Below are positions 51,740 through 61,516 of a stretch of DNA of 64,000 bases, one piece after another. The notes under the pieces were generated by a model. It searched no databases and had not been told where the DNA came from. It saw nothing but the letters and a program-made list of their open reading frames with translations. Each line of letters opens with the position of its first letter. Positions within the stretch are counted from its first letter, which is position 1. This DNA is from Chloroflexota bacterium (GTDB lineage: Bacteria; Chloroflexota; Dehalococcoidia; Bin125). Location: positions 1 to 64,000 of the forward strand of contig JAPPJZ010000067.1 in NCBI GenBank assembly GCA_028874365.1, written 5' to 3'. The position numbers and the translations under genes were made by a program.

Positions 51740-53418
51740 CGCGCCCCCCGCGCCATCCCGAGACGACCATCCCGCATTGCGTCGCAGGCGGACTGCAGAA
51801 GCTGAACACGCGTCGGACTCATTCCCATCGTCGAGCGCAGCAGCACCTCGTTCACACGATTCACGACCGGGTCGCGCTCGCCGATACTCAGCTGTTGGTC
51901 CAGGTACCCCCACTCATCCTTAATGACGGCCCAAAATGTTTCAAGGACCTCAAGTGATGGGACGGGGAGAAGAGCGGCCTCTCGGGGCTCCAGCTTGAGA
52001 ACGCCGCCTCCGTAGGAGCGCCCGCCCAGCTCGCCCCCAAGAACGGTGAGGGAGTTCAGCATTGCCAGGGGGAGAGCTCGGCGCACAAAGCTGGGCGCGC
52101 CGGAAGCAAGGTGGAGGCCGTGCATTGAGTTCAGGAAGGTGACGCGGGCGTCGTTTGCAACGAGCCGCGGGAAGCGGTGGCTCATGTAGGTGAAGAAGAA
52201 GTCAGGAGGGGTGCTTGTGGGCGGGCGCCACCACTCAGGTCGAATCCGGCACTTGTATCGGCCGGGGATCTCGAGCCGCTCGCCGACCCGCTTGTATGCC
52301 TCGACAGCAGGAGCCTGATCTTCGGAGTCTGGACGGAACAACCAAACCGGACGCCCTTCGTCGCGCAGCCGATCCCAATCCTCTTCGGTGAACTCCAGGC
52401 CCGCCAGATGTCTCGTTCCGGGCGGGCTCGTCCGCTGGACTTGGCCTTCAGCGAGGCCGAACTCCCGCCGGGTTTCCTCGTCAATGACGAAGTACTCGTT
52501 CGCTCCAGTCACGGCGCCCAGTTCGACTCGTCCGTACTCCGCTTCCAGCTCTGCGAAGGCCTTCACCCCACGTCGGTAGGCTGACGCCTGACGCTCGGTC
52601 AAAAGGAGCACCGACCACTTCTCGCTGTTGAGTGCAACGTCCCGTCCGCTCCCGAATGGGTCGATGCGGTCGAGAGCGGACGAATCCTCTACTTGGGTGA
52701 TGTGGGCCTGGTCGGTGCCGCCCTGGCCGTCGGCGAGGATCAGCACGACGTTCGCGAGGGCGTCAAACTGCAGGCGCCTGAAGGCGACAATGCCGATGCG
52801 CCCGAAGCGAGAGCGGAGCCAGTCCCTCACGGGGGCGGCGTAGTTGACGGTCAGCAACTCTGCTGGGAGGACCATCGCCAAGCGCCCACCGGGCTTCAAG
52901 AAGCTCGCGGCGTGGACGAGGCAGGCCGCCCAGGCCGACGCCAATCCGTTCAATGCCACGCCCTGGGCTCGCGCAGCAGCGTTGGCTGCGGAGCGCATTT
53001 CACCGGAATGACCGTGGTAGCGGATGAATGGGGGGTTGCCGACGACTGCGTCTGCTTGGAGACCGCCCTCTACCAGCATTCCTGGGGCGATGTCGAAAAC
53101 GCTGGAGTGGAGAAGCGTCGCTGAGAGATCATCCTGCCTGAGCCGCTCAGCTGTTTGCTGGAGCGCCTGGTTGTCAATATCGATTCCAACGATATCCGGC
53201 TCGGCCGCCCCGACATCGCGAAGCTCCTGGCCCGCTGCTTGGAGAAAGATGCCGTCACCGCAGGTGGGATCCAGAACGACGGCAGGGCGACGATTGATGG
53301 CCCAGCGACCCAGGAAGGCGGCGATCTCCGGTGGTGTGTAGTATGCGCCCCGGGCCTTGCGGTCTTGGTGGGTCACTGTGGTCACGGCGGAACTCCGTCG
53401 TCGCTCATTGAGAGTCAC
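51736..53418 (-). CDS. N6-adenine DNA methyltransferase (type II restriction-modification)
   Basis: 560 residues. Start region RGAYYTPPEIAAFLGRWAI is the known TPPxI entry of gamma/Eco57I-like methyltransferases; SAM motif I is LDPTCGDGIFLQ (Asp50) and the catalytic motif IV NPPF is at 128-131 in VVGNPPFIRYHG. The C half (EVYGRVELGAVTG-like, TGANEYFVIDEETRREFGL) would hold target recognition. It protects host DNA from the coupled nuclease at 50891. GTG start at 53418 with AGGA upstream. Confidence 0.88.
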   Translation of the reverse strand: MTLNERRRSSAVTTVTHQDRKARGAYYTPPEIAAFLGRWAINRRPAVVLDPTCGDGIFLQAAGQELRDVGAAEPDIVGIDIDNQALQQTAERLRQDDLSATLLHSSVFDIAPGMLVEGGLQADAVVGNPPFIRYHGHSGEMRSAANAAARAQGVALNGLASAWAACLVHAASFLKPGGRLAMVLPAELLTVNYAAPVRDWLRSRFGRIGIVAFRRLQFDALANVVLILADGQGGTDQAHITQVEDSSALDRIDPFGSGRDVALNSEKWSVLLLTERQASAYRRGVKAFAELEAEYGRVELGAVTGANEYFVIDEETRREFGLAEGQVQRTSPPGTRHLAGLEFTEEDWDRLRDEGRPVWLFRPDSEDQAPAVEAYKRVGERLEIPGRYKCRIRPEWWRPPTSTPPDFFFTYMSHRFPRLVANDARVTFLNSMHGLHLASGAPSFVRRALPLAMLNSLTVLGGELGGRSYGGGVLKLEPREAALLPVPSLEVLETFWAVIKDEWGYLDQQLSIGERDPVVNRVNEVLLRSTMGMSPTRVQLLQSACDAMRDGRLGMARGAR

Positions 53419-53980
53419 CGATATCCTAATGCGCGGGGGAGCAGTTGGCGCGCGCCTCTTCAGTCTGTCAGAGGCAGTCCGCTCGTGGGAACCTGGTCCC
53501 AGTGCGGCTGTAAGGCTTAGTTTCTAGTTTCCGTGGGTCCAGAACTGATCGGGCGCCAAAGTCGAACTTCCCAGACGTGATCCCGTTCAGGAGAGGCGGC
53601 GGTCCTCTCTCTTGTTCCCTGATGGCTCGATACTGCGACCCATGACGACGAAAACAGGGTGCCGCACGGTGTCAGGGGAGCTCCAACCGCGAACACAGCT
53701 GCCTACTTCTGCGGCTCCATGGGCTCGGTCGTGCCGAGGGGATCTGCGGCATCGGCCTGCAACGCCTCAGCCCAACCCACATTGAATCAGCGACTCTCCG
53801 CCTGTGCCTGGCTACCGTCTGGTGTCGGACAACGCGATGCCGCTCGTTGGATCACGGAGCCAGGGCCGTCGTGTTTCACCAAGTCTGGCTAGAGAACCGC
53901 CGCCGAGGTGCGGTAGCTCGAACTGGGAAGAGTGTTGTCGACCGATTCAGGTCTGCGTTAGCGGATTGCACGAGCCTGAT
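53419..53980. other. 562-base region without a supported gene
   Basis: Only short frames with no family signature on either strand. Base composition varies and no repeats, tRNA or clear promoter elements were found. Given the decayed genes nearby it may be remnant sequence of lost genes. Confidence 0.5.
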
Positions 53981-54412
53981 CTACAACCAGTTCAAACGCC
54001 GGCTCTTGTTTGTCCATGTGAGTATCCTCGCGGGGTTTTCTGCGTTGCCGATTAGTCGAACAACGGCATCAAGGGACTCCCAGTCTCGCGCGAGGTCCGC
54101 GAATTGCGTTCGGTCCGTCTCCACATAGAGATCGACCATGTTGCCTTGGCTCAGCTTCGAGCCGCAATATTGAAGCACTTCCCTTGCGAGCGTAGCCCGA
54201 ACCTCGTCAAGCGGCTGCTTCTGTTGGTCGCGCCTGCTCTGGCCGGGCCAGCAATGCTGATCGTCTGCGCGATAGACGGCCCAACACCAGGCACGGCAGG
54301 AATCCGAATACGGACTGCGGTCGTACGCGAGGAATGCTCGCCATGCGCCTTCGCGTGGATGCTGTGCGTCGCATATGTCGATCATCGCTCGGCCCTCAGC
54401 ATGCTTCTTCAC
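53981..54412 (-). CDS. hypothetical protein (143 aa)
   Basis: 143 residues with a plausible globular composition: HPREGAWRAFLAYDRSPYSD, SCRAWCWAVYRADDQHCWPG, QPLDEVRATLAREVLQYCGS, VETDRTQFADLARDWESLDA. It has several Cys and Trp but no known motif. It lies 122 bases downstream of the large helical gene on the same strand, so it may be in the same operon. Unknown function. Confidence 0.5.
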   Translation of the reverse strand: MKKHAEGRAMIDICDAQHPREGAWRAFLAYDRSPYSDSCRAWCWAVYRADDQHCWPGQSRRDQQKQPLDEVRATLAREVLQYCGSKLSQGNMVDLYVETDRTQFADLARDWESLDAVVRLIGNAENPARILTWTNKSRRLNWL

Positions 54413-54534
54413 ATTACATCGTGGGCAGCCGACAACGCGTGCATTGCGCGTGGGTCCGTTACATGCTCACGGTCAGCCCGGCTGGCGGACCGTTCCCCAA
54501 CGCTACGACAGCTCCCGATTAGAGGGACCACACC

Positions 54535-57300
54535 TTAGGGTGTCTGGTTGGCGAACTTCTCAAATCTCTCATGACCTGCCCTGGCGAGAGAGTCCGCTGC
54601 TCTGCGACCACGGTGCGTCGTGTCCGGATTGGCGATGGCGTCGGCGAGAATTCTGTCAGCAGACTCCAGATAGCGGAGATGCAGCCTCGCTTCGTCTTGC
54701 CGCAACACGATTTCCAGAACCTCGACGGCCATTCGCGAGTGGTGCTCGGATGCCTCGGCGACCTCCCGCATCATGGGCTCGAGAGGAATGTAGCCGCCGA
54801 TGTTGTCGCCGCTCGACCTCAGCGCACTCGGGAGTCGCGGAGCCCACCAATCCACGGCAAATCTGCCGGAAGCCACAAGCCATCCGAGCATCCGAAGCTC
54901 ACCGGGATCTAGTGCGTCTTCCCTGACACGCAGTTCCCGCCACTCCACGAAATGCCGCGCTCGGTCGTACCAGTAGTCGGGCAGGTCTTCCTGAGCAGCG
55001 ACCCGTCCAATCCAACCATAGACGCGCGTGCGCACAGGTGCCGATGATCGCCGAAAGAAGGCATCGAGGTTTGCGTCATCGAGTTCGATATCACGGCGCA
55101 GGAACATCGCCGCCAGCTGGATGCCCAACAGAACGACGCGGTCGTCGCGACCGCTGATCCGATGACCTTCGTCGACTCGCTCAATCGCCACTTTGTACAG
55201 AGGAATCATCTCCCTGAGCATGGCTCGGGAGAGCATTGGCGCCGAGTGACGCAGATAGGCATCCCAAGCGGCCGACCAGTGCTCTGGATTCGCAGAAGGA
55301 TCGGGGAAGATGTCCGGCAGGAGCTCGATCAACCACTCCTCGTTCACATACGCAAGCTGGGGCAGCTTGTGAGCGACGGCGGCGCGCATCCCGATGAAGG
55401 GCTCCAGGTGCGGGTCGAGGATGCGCATGAAGAAGGCGCGCACATCGTTCGGAATCTCGTCAGCTTCATCGCTGCGCAGCCACGGCAGATACGCCACGGC
55501 TGCATATGCGGCCTGGGATCGCGTGGAGTTGAGCGCGGCGAACACGGAATCTCTCGCGTCGTCTAGGGGGTCGTCGAACACCGCCTCACCGTTGACAGCG
55601 AGCATCTCGATAGTCTTCCAGGTCGGTGTCGCGTAATGCGACGGCAGCAAATGCTCACGGCCAAGAGCGGTCCGCAAGAGATCGAGCGCGGCGTGCTTCG
55701 CCTCGGACCATGAGACGTCACGGCCGAACCGGTTCTCGTGGGCATCTTCGATCGCTTCGTTCTCCGGCGCGATGTGCCGCATCAGCTGGAGAGTCGAACC
55801 CCAGTCGAGAGAACCGCCGTCTCGAACCGCTTCCTTCAAACCGCGAAACAGAGCGTTGACGATCGTTCGTTCCAAGCCGGCGAATGAGTTAGCGGCCTGC
55901 GAAAACTCGAGGGGGCGTGCCTTGGCCTCACGCTCTACCTCCGCAGCGAGCCCCTTCCAGGTTGGTTGCTCGAAAAAGAAGTCGTTCTCCGGCTGAGTCC
56001 ATTCTCGCGCGTAAGCCGCTAGTTGCGCGGCCGACATAGACCCTGCTTGGCCGGGATCCAGAGGGCTTTGCTTCTCGGGCGACTCCAACTTGACCGACGG
56101 GCGCGAGTCTCGTTGAGGAGGCGGACCGAATCTCTCGATGAAGTCCCTGAAGAGACTCCGCTCATCAGCCGGCAAGTCGTCGGAAATGACCGCCAACCGC
56201 CCAAACAGCCAATAGTCGCTCTGCTCACCGCCTCCAGCGGCGGCCGAGGCCAGAGCCTTCAAGATCGCATCTTTGGTGTCCTGCGAACCTCTTTCGAATG
56301 CGGCCTGTAGAAGGGAATCGAACTCTGGACACGGAGGGTACTCGGATGCCTGCGCCGGATCGCCGAGCGCGGTGAGCATCGGCGGCTCTAGAACCCCAGC
56401 GGCGGCGCGGCAAGACATGTTGCGGAGGCGGAGGCGACGGAACACAGCCCAGTTGTCTTGCACCAGCAGATCCGACACCGCTTCAAGCGGCACCGCCGGC
56501 AACAAGGCGATGGCGTCTAGGCTCTGTCCGACGAGATATGCCAACGACTCGCCAGTTTCGCGAGAATCGTCCTCTTCCGAAGACTCCGGCAGCCACCATG
56601 CCGTGAAGTCGTATCCACTTGTAGGAGATGCGTCGCTGCCACCTTGAACCGCAATCTGTTTGCGCAACGAATCAAGAAGCGCAGTGACTGTCAGCTCCCA
56701 GTTTCGCTCAATGAGATTTGGGAGGATGCGGGAGGCGAACTCCGTTGCTTCCCACCAGCGGATGCTCGGATCTGGATACATAGAATCGCGGCTGACATCT
56801 CGAGGCTCGAACAGAGCGAGCAGGAGCGCCTTGACGGCGCTCTCATTCTCTCCACATGCGAGCGCCTGCACGCAGAGCTCTCCAACGAGATCCAAAGTCA
56901 GGAACATTGCTGGCCGCGCCGTGACCCAGCTCTCGACTCTCGGCAAGAGATCGGCGATGCCGCACGGATCGAGTGCGGTCATCGCGCGTATGAGATCACC
57001 GCGCACGGCCACGTTTTCCGTGTCTACAAGCTCCGCGATGATGGCCGCGACGCGAGCGTGGTCTGGGTGAGCGCCCGCCACTCTTGCGAGGTATCCCGAG
57101 AATGGCCACTGCTTATGGCTGACGGTACCGTCGTCATCAACAGTCGGCGCAGGAGGTTCCAACTTCCCCTGATCGCTCAGTGCGTCGAGCCAGAGCGGAT
57201 TCTCCAGACGGGAAAAGAAATAGCGTTCCTCTTGTGGGCGCAGTGTCAGCTGGTCAACTCGGCTAATCTGCTCGGCGGTTGGTCTCTGCCAGGATGTCAT
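54535..57300 (-). CDS. large alpha-helical protein of unknown function (921 aa)
   Basis: 921 residues, no membrane segment or signal. The N-terminus has the string YFFSRLENPLWLDALSDQG, PPAPTVDDDG and WPFSGYLARVA, a pattern I associate with helical-repeat proteins of accessory loci. Most of the chain looks like HEAT/ARM-type helical pairs (AAIIAELVDTENVAVRGDLI, VTALLDSLRKQI, AAVAYLPWLRSDEADEIPND). No Walker, nuclease or TIR motif was found. It overlaps the upstream gene by 38 bases. Lower GC and the restriction-modification neighbour suggest an anti-phage or other mobile function, but this is speculation. Confidence 0.75.
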   Translation of the reverse strand: MTSWQRPTAEQISRVDQLTLRPQEERYFFSRLENPLWLDALSDQGKLEPPAPTVDDDGTVSHKQWPFSGYLARVAGAHPDHARVAAIIAELVDTENVAVRGDLIRAMTALDPCGIADLLPRVESWVTARPAMFLTLDLVGELCVQALACGENESAVKALLLALFEPRDVSRDSMYPDPSIRWWEATEFASRILPNLIERNWELTVTALLDSLRKQIAVQGGSDASPTSGYDFTAWWLPESSEEDDSRETGESLAYLVGQSLDAIALLPAVPLEAVSDLLVQDNWAVFRRLRLRNMSCRAAAGVLEPPMLTALGDPAQASEYPPCPEFDSLLQAAFERGSQDTKDAILKALASAAAGGGEQSDYWLFGRLAVISDDLPADERSLFRDFIERFGPPPQRDSRPSVKLESPEKQSPLDPGQAGSMSAAQLAAYAREWTQPENDFFFEQPTWKGLAAEVEREAKARPLEFSQAANSFAGLERTIVNALFRGLKEAVRDGGSLDWGSTLQLMRHIAPENEAIEDAHENRFGRDVSWSEAKHAALDLLRTALGREHLLPSHYATPTWKTIEMLAVNGEAVFDDPLDDARDSVFAALNSTRSQAAYAAVAYLPWLRSDEADEIPNDVRAFFMRILDPHLEPFIGMRAAVAHKLPQLAYVNEEWLIELLPDIFPDPSANPEHWSAAWDAYLRHSAPMLSRAMLREMIPLYKVAIERVDEGHRISGRDDRVVLLGIQLAAMFLRRDIELDDANLDAFFRRSSAPVRTRVYGWIGRVAAQEDLPDYWYDRARHFVEWRELRVREDALDPGELRMLGWLVASGRFAVDWWAPRLPSALRSSGDNIGGYIPLEPMMREVAEASEHHSRMAVEVLEIVLRQDEARLHLRYLESADRILADAIANPDTTHRGRRAADSLARAGHERFEKFANQTP

Positions 57301-57922
57301 CGATGATGCCTTTGTTGGGACCGTACTCGGCTAACAGGCCGGCGATTGCTGTCTCAAATCTACCTAACTCCGCGCGGTACGCACCGAGATCGGGCTCCGT
57401 GGTCGGCGCGGCTGGCTGATGAGCGCGCGCCTGAGCCCATTGGTACACCAATAGCAGCTGACCCGCCCACCGGCCTGCCGCATCGCGGTGCGCATCAGGA
57501 ACCTGAGCGTCAGCCAATCTCAAGAGTCTCTGTCGCTGCGTTGGTCGCTGACGATTCTCTCGGATCAGCGAACCAATCTCTCCAAGAAGCTCGACGGATG
57601 GCGTTGCAACGCTCTGGTCCTGCCGAGCGAATCCAAACCCTTCTAGGGGCAGGCCTTCTCGCTCCCATCGGCTCGCGATTGCATCGAGTCGATTCGCGTA
57701 CTCGATCCGTGGCTCCGCCACAACTTCAAGCCTCTCCGGGAGGCGTGAGATGATCTCGCGGATCGCATGCGGCACAAACCTGGGCCACCCGGGCAAGGGA
57801 TGGTCTGCGGCCAGGATTCAGCGGGCACCTTCGTACAGATCCGCGAGCGCCGGATCCAAGGCGGACAAGGCCTGATAGATCGATTCCTGTGGAACGGAAC
57901 GCGGCGTGCACATCTGAGCCAT
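57263..57922 (-). pseudogene. helical hypothetical protein interrupted by in-frame TGA
   Basis: A 177-residue frame from a TTG at 57796 begins in the middle of a domain. Upstream in the same frame an ATG at 57922 gives MAQMCTPRSVPQESIYQALS and LDPALADLYEGAR, then TGA (57818-57820), then ILAADHPLPGWPRFVPHAIR. The join looks like one continuous domain (LYEGARxILA, HAIREIISRLPERLEVV), so the TGA has probably replaced an Arg or Trp codon. Selenocysteine is unlikely because no redox motif surrounds it. Overlaps the 921-residue gene by 38 bases. Either a young nonsense mutation or internal initiation at 57796. Confidence 0.6.
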
Positions 57923-59051
57923 TCAGCAGGGTCTAACTCGGCATTGCTTCATGGCTGCAGGCTACCGGTGTGCTTCCTTGATAATGGCGCGTCGCGGCAA
58001 ACGACAGCGCTGCCGTCTCCATGGCCGCAAGCACATCACGACCGCAGCCAGGCATCAGTGTGGGGCACATCCTCCTGATGGAGCAGGCTGCACCCCAGCT
58101 GCTCGTCATAGGAGCCGATGGTCGATTCAATGAGGCGAGCCGCCTCCCGGTGGCTGACCGCTGCGAAGACTCAGGCGTACTCGGTCATCACATAGGCGCC
58201 AGAGTCGGGCCGCTAGGACTTCCACTCGTACTAGAGCACCCAGGCGACCGTTCCAGCTTCGTCGGATTTGGAATCGCGGCCGTGGAAGCGGTGAGCATGG
58301 CCGATGTACCGGATCTACTGCTCGAGGCGACTGCGCGCAACGGTCGCCCTGCCGAGACAGACCCGTTCCTCGTGGCGGCGCTGGATCTCGGCCCGGCGCT
58401 TCTTTTCGCGGTGCGCGTCGCACGCGGCCTCTATAGGCAACTCGTCGAAGTGTTCCTGGACTGAGGCAGTCAGGGCCGGGCCGAAATGGCCGGCAATCGC
58501 GCCGGGGCTGTTCGCAGTGATGGCGAGGCGCGTCAGAACGGCGAGCGTCACGATGGGTCCGCTCGTGTCGGGCTCAGGAGCGTTTCTCGGCCGGTCGCTC
58601 TGGATGTGCGCCGGTGTTAGGCGCGGATGTTGCGATCGCGGAGGGTCTGACGCTTGCGATTGAACTCGACGCGGCACTGGATGCAGATCGAGTCTCGGCT
58701 CTTGTTGCTGCAAGGCGCGAGGCGCCGCGAGAACTCGACGATGATGGGGAGGGCGCTCGGCCGCAGCGCGTGTAGGGTCACTTGGGGCCAGCCTTGGGGC
58801 ATCCGGTGGGTCTTATCATGGCCCCAGCGTGCCGCATTGTGTTGAATCGGTTAGGAGGGGCGTAGGAGGCACCTTCGCGGAGTCCTGAGGCGGCGCTTTC
58901 GGGGCGGTGCAGAGTCCGAGGCTTTGGTCGTTGGCGTGTGTTCGTATCCGGCGCGGCAGCTTGTTGATGCGGGCTGCTGCTGTTGGGCTGGGTGTGCGGA
59001 TTGTGGGGTTGGTTTTGGCCGGCTATGCGCTCCAACAGATAGCCTTTCGTT
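57923..59051. other. 1.1-kb region of decayed coding sequence
   Basis: Many overlapping short frames without family signature. On the minus strand, fragments such as SRDSICIQCRVEFNRKRQTL (58617-58802) and AACDAHREKKRRAEIQRRHE (58315-58713) look like pieces of a zinc-ribbon protein and its basic tail in two frames, which suggests a frameshifted remnant. I cannot name the ancestral gene. Confidence 0.4.
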
Positions 59052-60521
59052 ATGGAGGGAGCGTGGTCTCAAGTGCTGACTCCGGCCGGTCGTTCAGCTG
59101 TTGCATGTCTGCTGGTGCTGCTTGCGCTTTCTGGTCTCGCATTCGGTCTCGCTCAATCGCAGCCCAGCGTAAGCACCGAGGTCCGGATCAGCGCCCGCGA
59201 GCTCGATGACGGACGGGTCGAACTCGCGCTCCAGCAGCGGGAAGGGTCCGGCTGGGGCGAGCGGCAGTTGCTCGATGCTCGGTTCTTCCCTGCGCGGAGC
59301 GACGGGCGCTGGCTCAACACGGCCCCATACACAGTGTCGATTGAACTGCCGGAGCGGGCGGGCGATCGCGAAGCAACGCGGGCGAGGGCGACATGTGCGC
59401 TCTCCGATCACACGGACCGCGTCGCGGTGGCGACCTTCCAGGTGCAGTCCGACGCTGGAGCCGGTACCGCGTTCTATATCGGCCGAGACGAGTGGATCAC
59501 CAATCATCACGTCGTCGGGGCGGCAGGTGAGGTGCGGCTGGTACGCGGCGACTACACGATCCTGGCATCGGTGATCGGCCGCCTGCCCGACTACGACCTG
59601 GCGCTGCTGCGCGCGCCGGTGCCTCACTACGTGGTCCCGCTCAGCTTCGCCGAGAGCCCGCAATCGTTGGGCGCAAACGTATCCGTGCTCGGGTACCCGT
59701 CGGGCGTGTTGGGCACGCCCGCGCTGACTCGGGGCGTGGTCTCGAAGCACTCGCCGTTCTCGGAGTTTGCGGGATTCAGCGGAGCCGGCCTGATGGTGCA
59801 GATTGATGCGGCGCTGAACCCCGGCAACAGCGGTGGGCCGATGATCAACGACTGCGGTGAAGTGGTCGGCGTCGTCACGCTCAAGCTGTTCTCGACGGCG
59901 GATGGTCGTGATGTTGAGGGCATTGGTTACGGGGTCTCAGCGGGGACAGTTGTGGCGCAACTGCAAGCGCTGCGGTCCGGATCCCCATCAGCCCAGGACG
60001 TGAACGACGAAGGCGCCGAGTTCGGCCTGACCGTTGAAGGAAGCGGGCGCGGCGGACAGATCTTCTGGCTGCACCACCCTCACGATGAGTATGGGCCGGC
60101 GACCATAGTCGCGGCTTATGGAGTGGTCGATCATTACTTCTGGGGCGAAGCACAGATGGTTGTGAGCTGTTGGCATGACTTCGACACGCTCGAAGTCGCT
60201 CTCAGCGTAGGCACCAGCGACGAGGCAACTGGCACGTGGACCGAGATGGGGATGCAGGAGGGGGTCCAACCGTCGCTGATTCTCTATGACGAGCTGCACG
60301 GCGGTCTGCGATGGTCCGATCTGGGGTTCGTCACCAAGCGGGATCGGATCCGCTCGGGCGACCATGAAGCCGCTGTGGCGTTCACGCTGGAGGCGACCCG
60401 ACGCGACGCTCTGGCACTCGCGGTCTGGTCTGGTTCGAGCTACCTACAGGGCACGATCCTGCTTGAGGGGGTGTTCGAGACGCCGGTACAGCATTTGCTT
60501 GAAAGGTGTCTCGGCAAGTAG
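59052..60521 (+). CDS. trypsin-like (S1C/HtrA-type) serine protease, secreted or membrane-anchored
   Basis: 489 residues. An N-terminal hydrophobic segment VACLLVLLALSGLAFGLA anchors or exports it. A beta-rich region of about 100 residues precedes the chymotrypsin-fold domain, whose triad is His153 (ITNHHVVG), Asp182 (DYDLALLRAP) and Ser260 (LNPGNSGGPM). No PDZ domain follows; instead there is a C-terminal domain of about 170 residues with no recognised family (FWLHHPHDEYGPATIVAAYG). Likely extracytoplasmic quality control or specific proteolysis. No obvious partner nearby. Confidence 0.87.
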   Translation: MEGAWSQVLTPAGRSAVACLLVLLALSGLAFGLAQSQPSVSTEVRISARELDDGRVELALQQREGSGWGERQLLDARFFPARSDGRWLNTAPYTVSIELPERAGDREATRARATCALSDHTDRVAVATFQVQSDAGAGTAFYIGRDEWITNHHVVGAAGEVRLVRGDYTILASVIGRLPDYDLALLRAPVPHYVVPLSFAESPQSLGANVSVLGYPSGVLGTPALTRGVVSKHSPFSEFAGFSGAGLMVQIDAALNPGNSGGPMINDCGEVVGVVTLKLFSTADGRDVEGIGYGVSAGTVVAQLQALRSGSPSAQDVNDEGAEFGLTVEGSGRGGQIFWLHHPHDEYGPATIVAAYGVVDHYFWGEAQMVVSCWHDFDTLEVALSVGTSDEATGTWTEMGMQEGVQPSLILYDELHGGLRWSDLGFVTKRDRIRSGDHEAAVAFTLEATRRDALALAVWSGSSYLQGTILLEGVFETPVQHLLERCLGK

Positions 60522-60714
60522 CACAGTGGGCTCGACCTGACTGCGTGGAGTCGACCGGCAGTGTGGCTTTCGACTTGAGCGGCGGCCAGGTTGGCAGGGC
60601 ACCGGCCAAGCATCCCCGGGCGTGGCGTGCTGGACGGCTCATAGCGCGGCCTTGCTCTCGTGTAGTGATCGCTCCAAAAGCTCGTCCAGTGGTTGTTGTA
60701 GAGCAGCGACTCTG

Positions 60715-61429
60715 TCAGTCCAACTGAATAGCGACCAGCGTTCCGCTCTGCTCGGAGGGTCGGCCAACCTCGAGCAGGTCATCAACACGTTGCTCCAGGC
60801 GCGCTGCGATATTGGCGCCCGTATGGCCGTAGCCAAACTGGCGAGCCGTCATGCGCACCAGGTCGGCACGTTCTACGCCGAAGGTCGCCCGCGCGACTGC
60901 CAACAGCCCAACGTCCAATTCGGCATCCGAGACTCGGGTGATCCCACTGCTTCCATCGCAGCGCGGCCGCACATCGAGGCCGCCTAGCGCGAGTCTGAGG
61001 AATCGGTCCGGAACTCGGACCACGCCCCCGTTGTCAACCGTCTCCCGGAGCGCCGAGGCCAAGCGCATCCGAACGTTCGAACTGAGCCGTGGTATGCCAA
61101 GTCCAGTCTTGAGCCGCTCGAACACGGTCTCAACGTGGACGGGTTGTTCGATCTTTACAATCTGCTGGGCCAGCCAGCCGAGGTCGCTGAGCGGCACGGA
61201 GAACGGATCATGGGCAGGGCCCGAATGGCTGAACCTCTCATAACTCTCGAACTGCGATGAGGAATCTTGCGTCGCAGGGATATCAGCGACGCTAGTGTGC
61301 GGCGCATCTAGGCGATCCTTCTCGTCGCCTACGACTACCGGAGACGGAGCAGACGGCTCCACGACGCGCTCACGCTCGGGCGGTTCGGCACGGGCCCGCT
61401 TGAGCGCCTGTTCGATGGCGGCTAGCTCG
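60715..61429 (-). pseudogene. C-terminal fragment of a DUF3320-type helicase, cut by an IS21 element
   Basis: The minus-strand frame ending at 60715 codes for about 238 residues with PLSDLGWLAQQIVKIEQPVH, VFERLKTGLGIPRLSSNVRM and VVRVPDRFLRLALGG. This is the DUF3320 domain that closes very large helicase-like proteins (DUF4011/AAA type). The N-terminal bulk is missing: the frame runs straight into the left end of the IS at 61430. The sequence beyond the right end of the IS (63863-64000) has stops in all minus-strand frames, so the rest of the helicase is not there. Confidence 0.75.
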
Positions 61430-61516
61430 TGTTTTGATCGCTCTTGATCTAGGCCAGTTGATCGGTCTAAGAGTAGGCCACCTGGAGGCGGACGTGGTCT
61501 CTCCCGACGGTGGTTG

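Noticed and set aside
57818-57820. In-frame TGA as a fourth selenocysteine codon
   Set aside because: No redox motif or Cys around it and the neighbouring sequence looks helical and non-catalytic; the hairpin downstream has no early G in its loop. A nonsense mutation is simpler.
58021-58464. 147-residue plus-strand ORF
   Set aside because: No family-like blocks, overlaps several equal-sized frames on both strands and lies in a decayed region.
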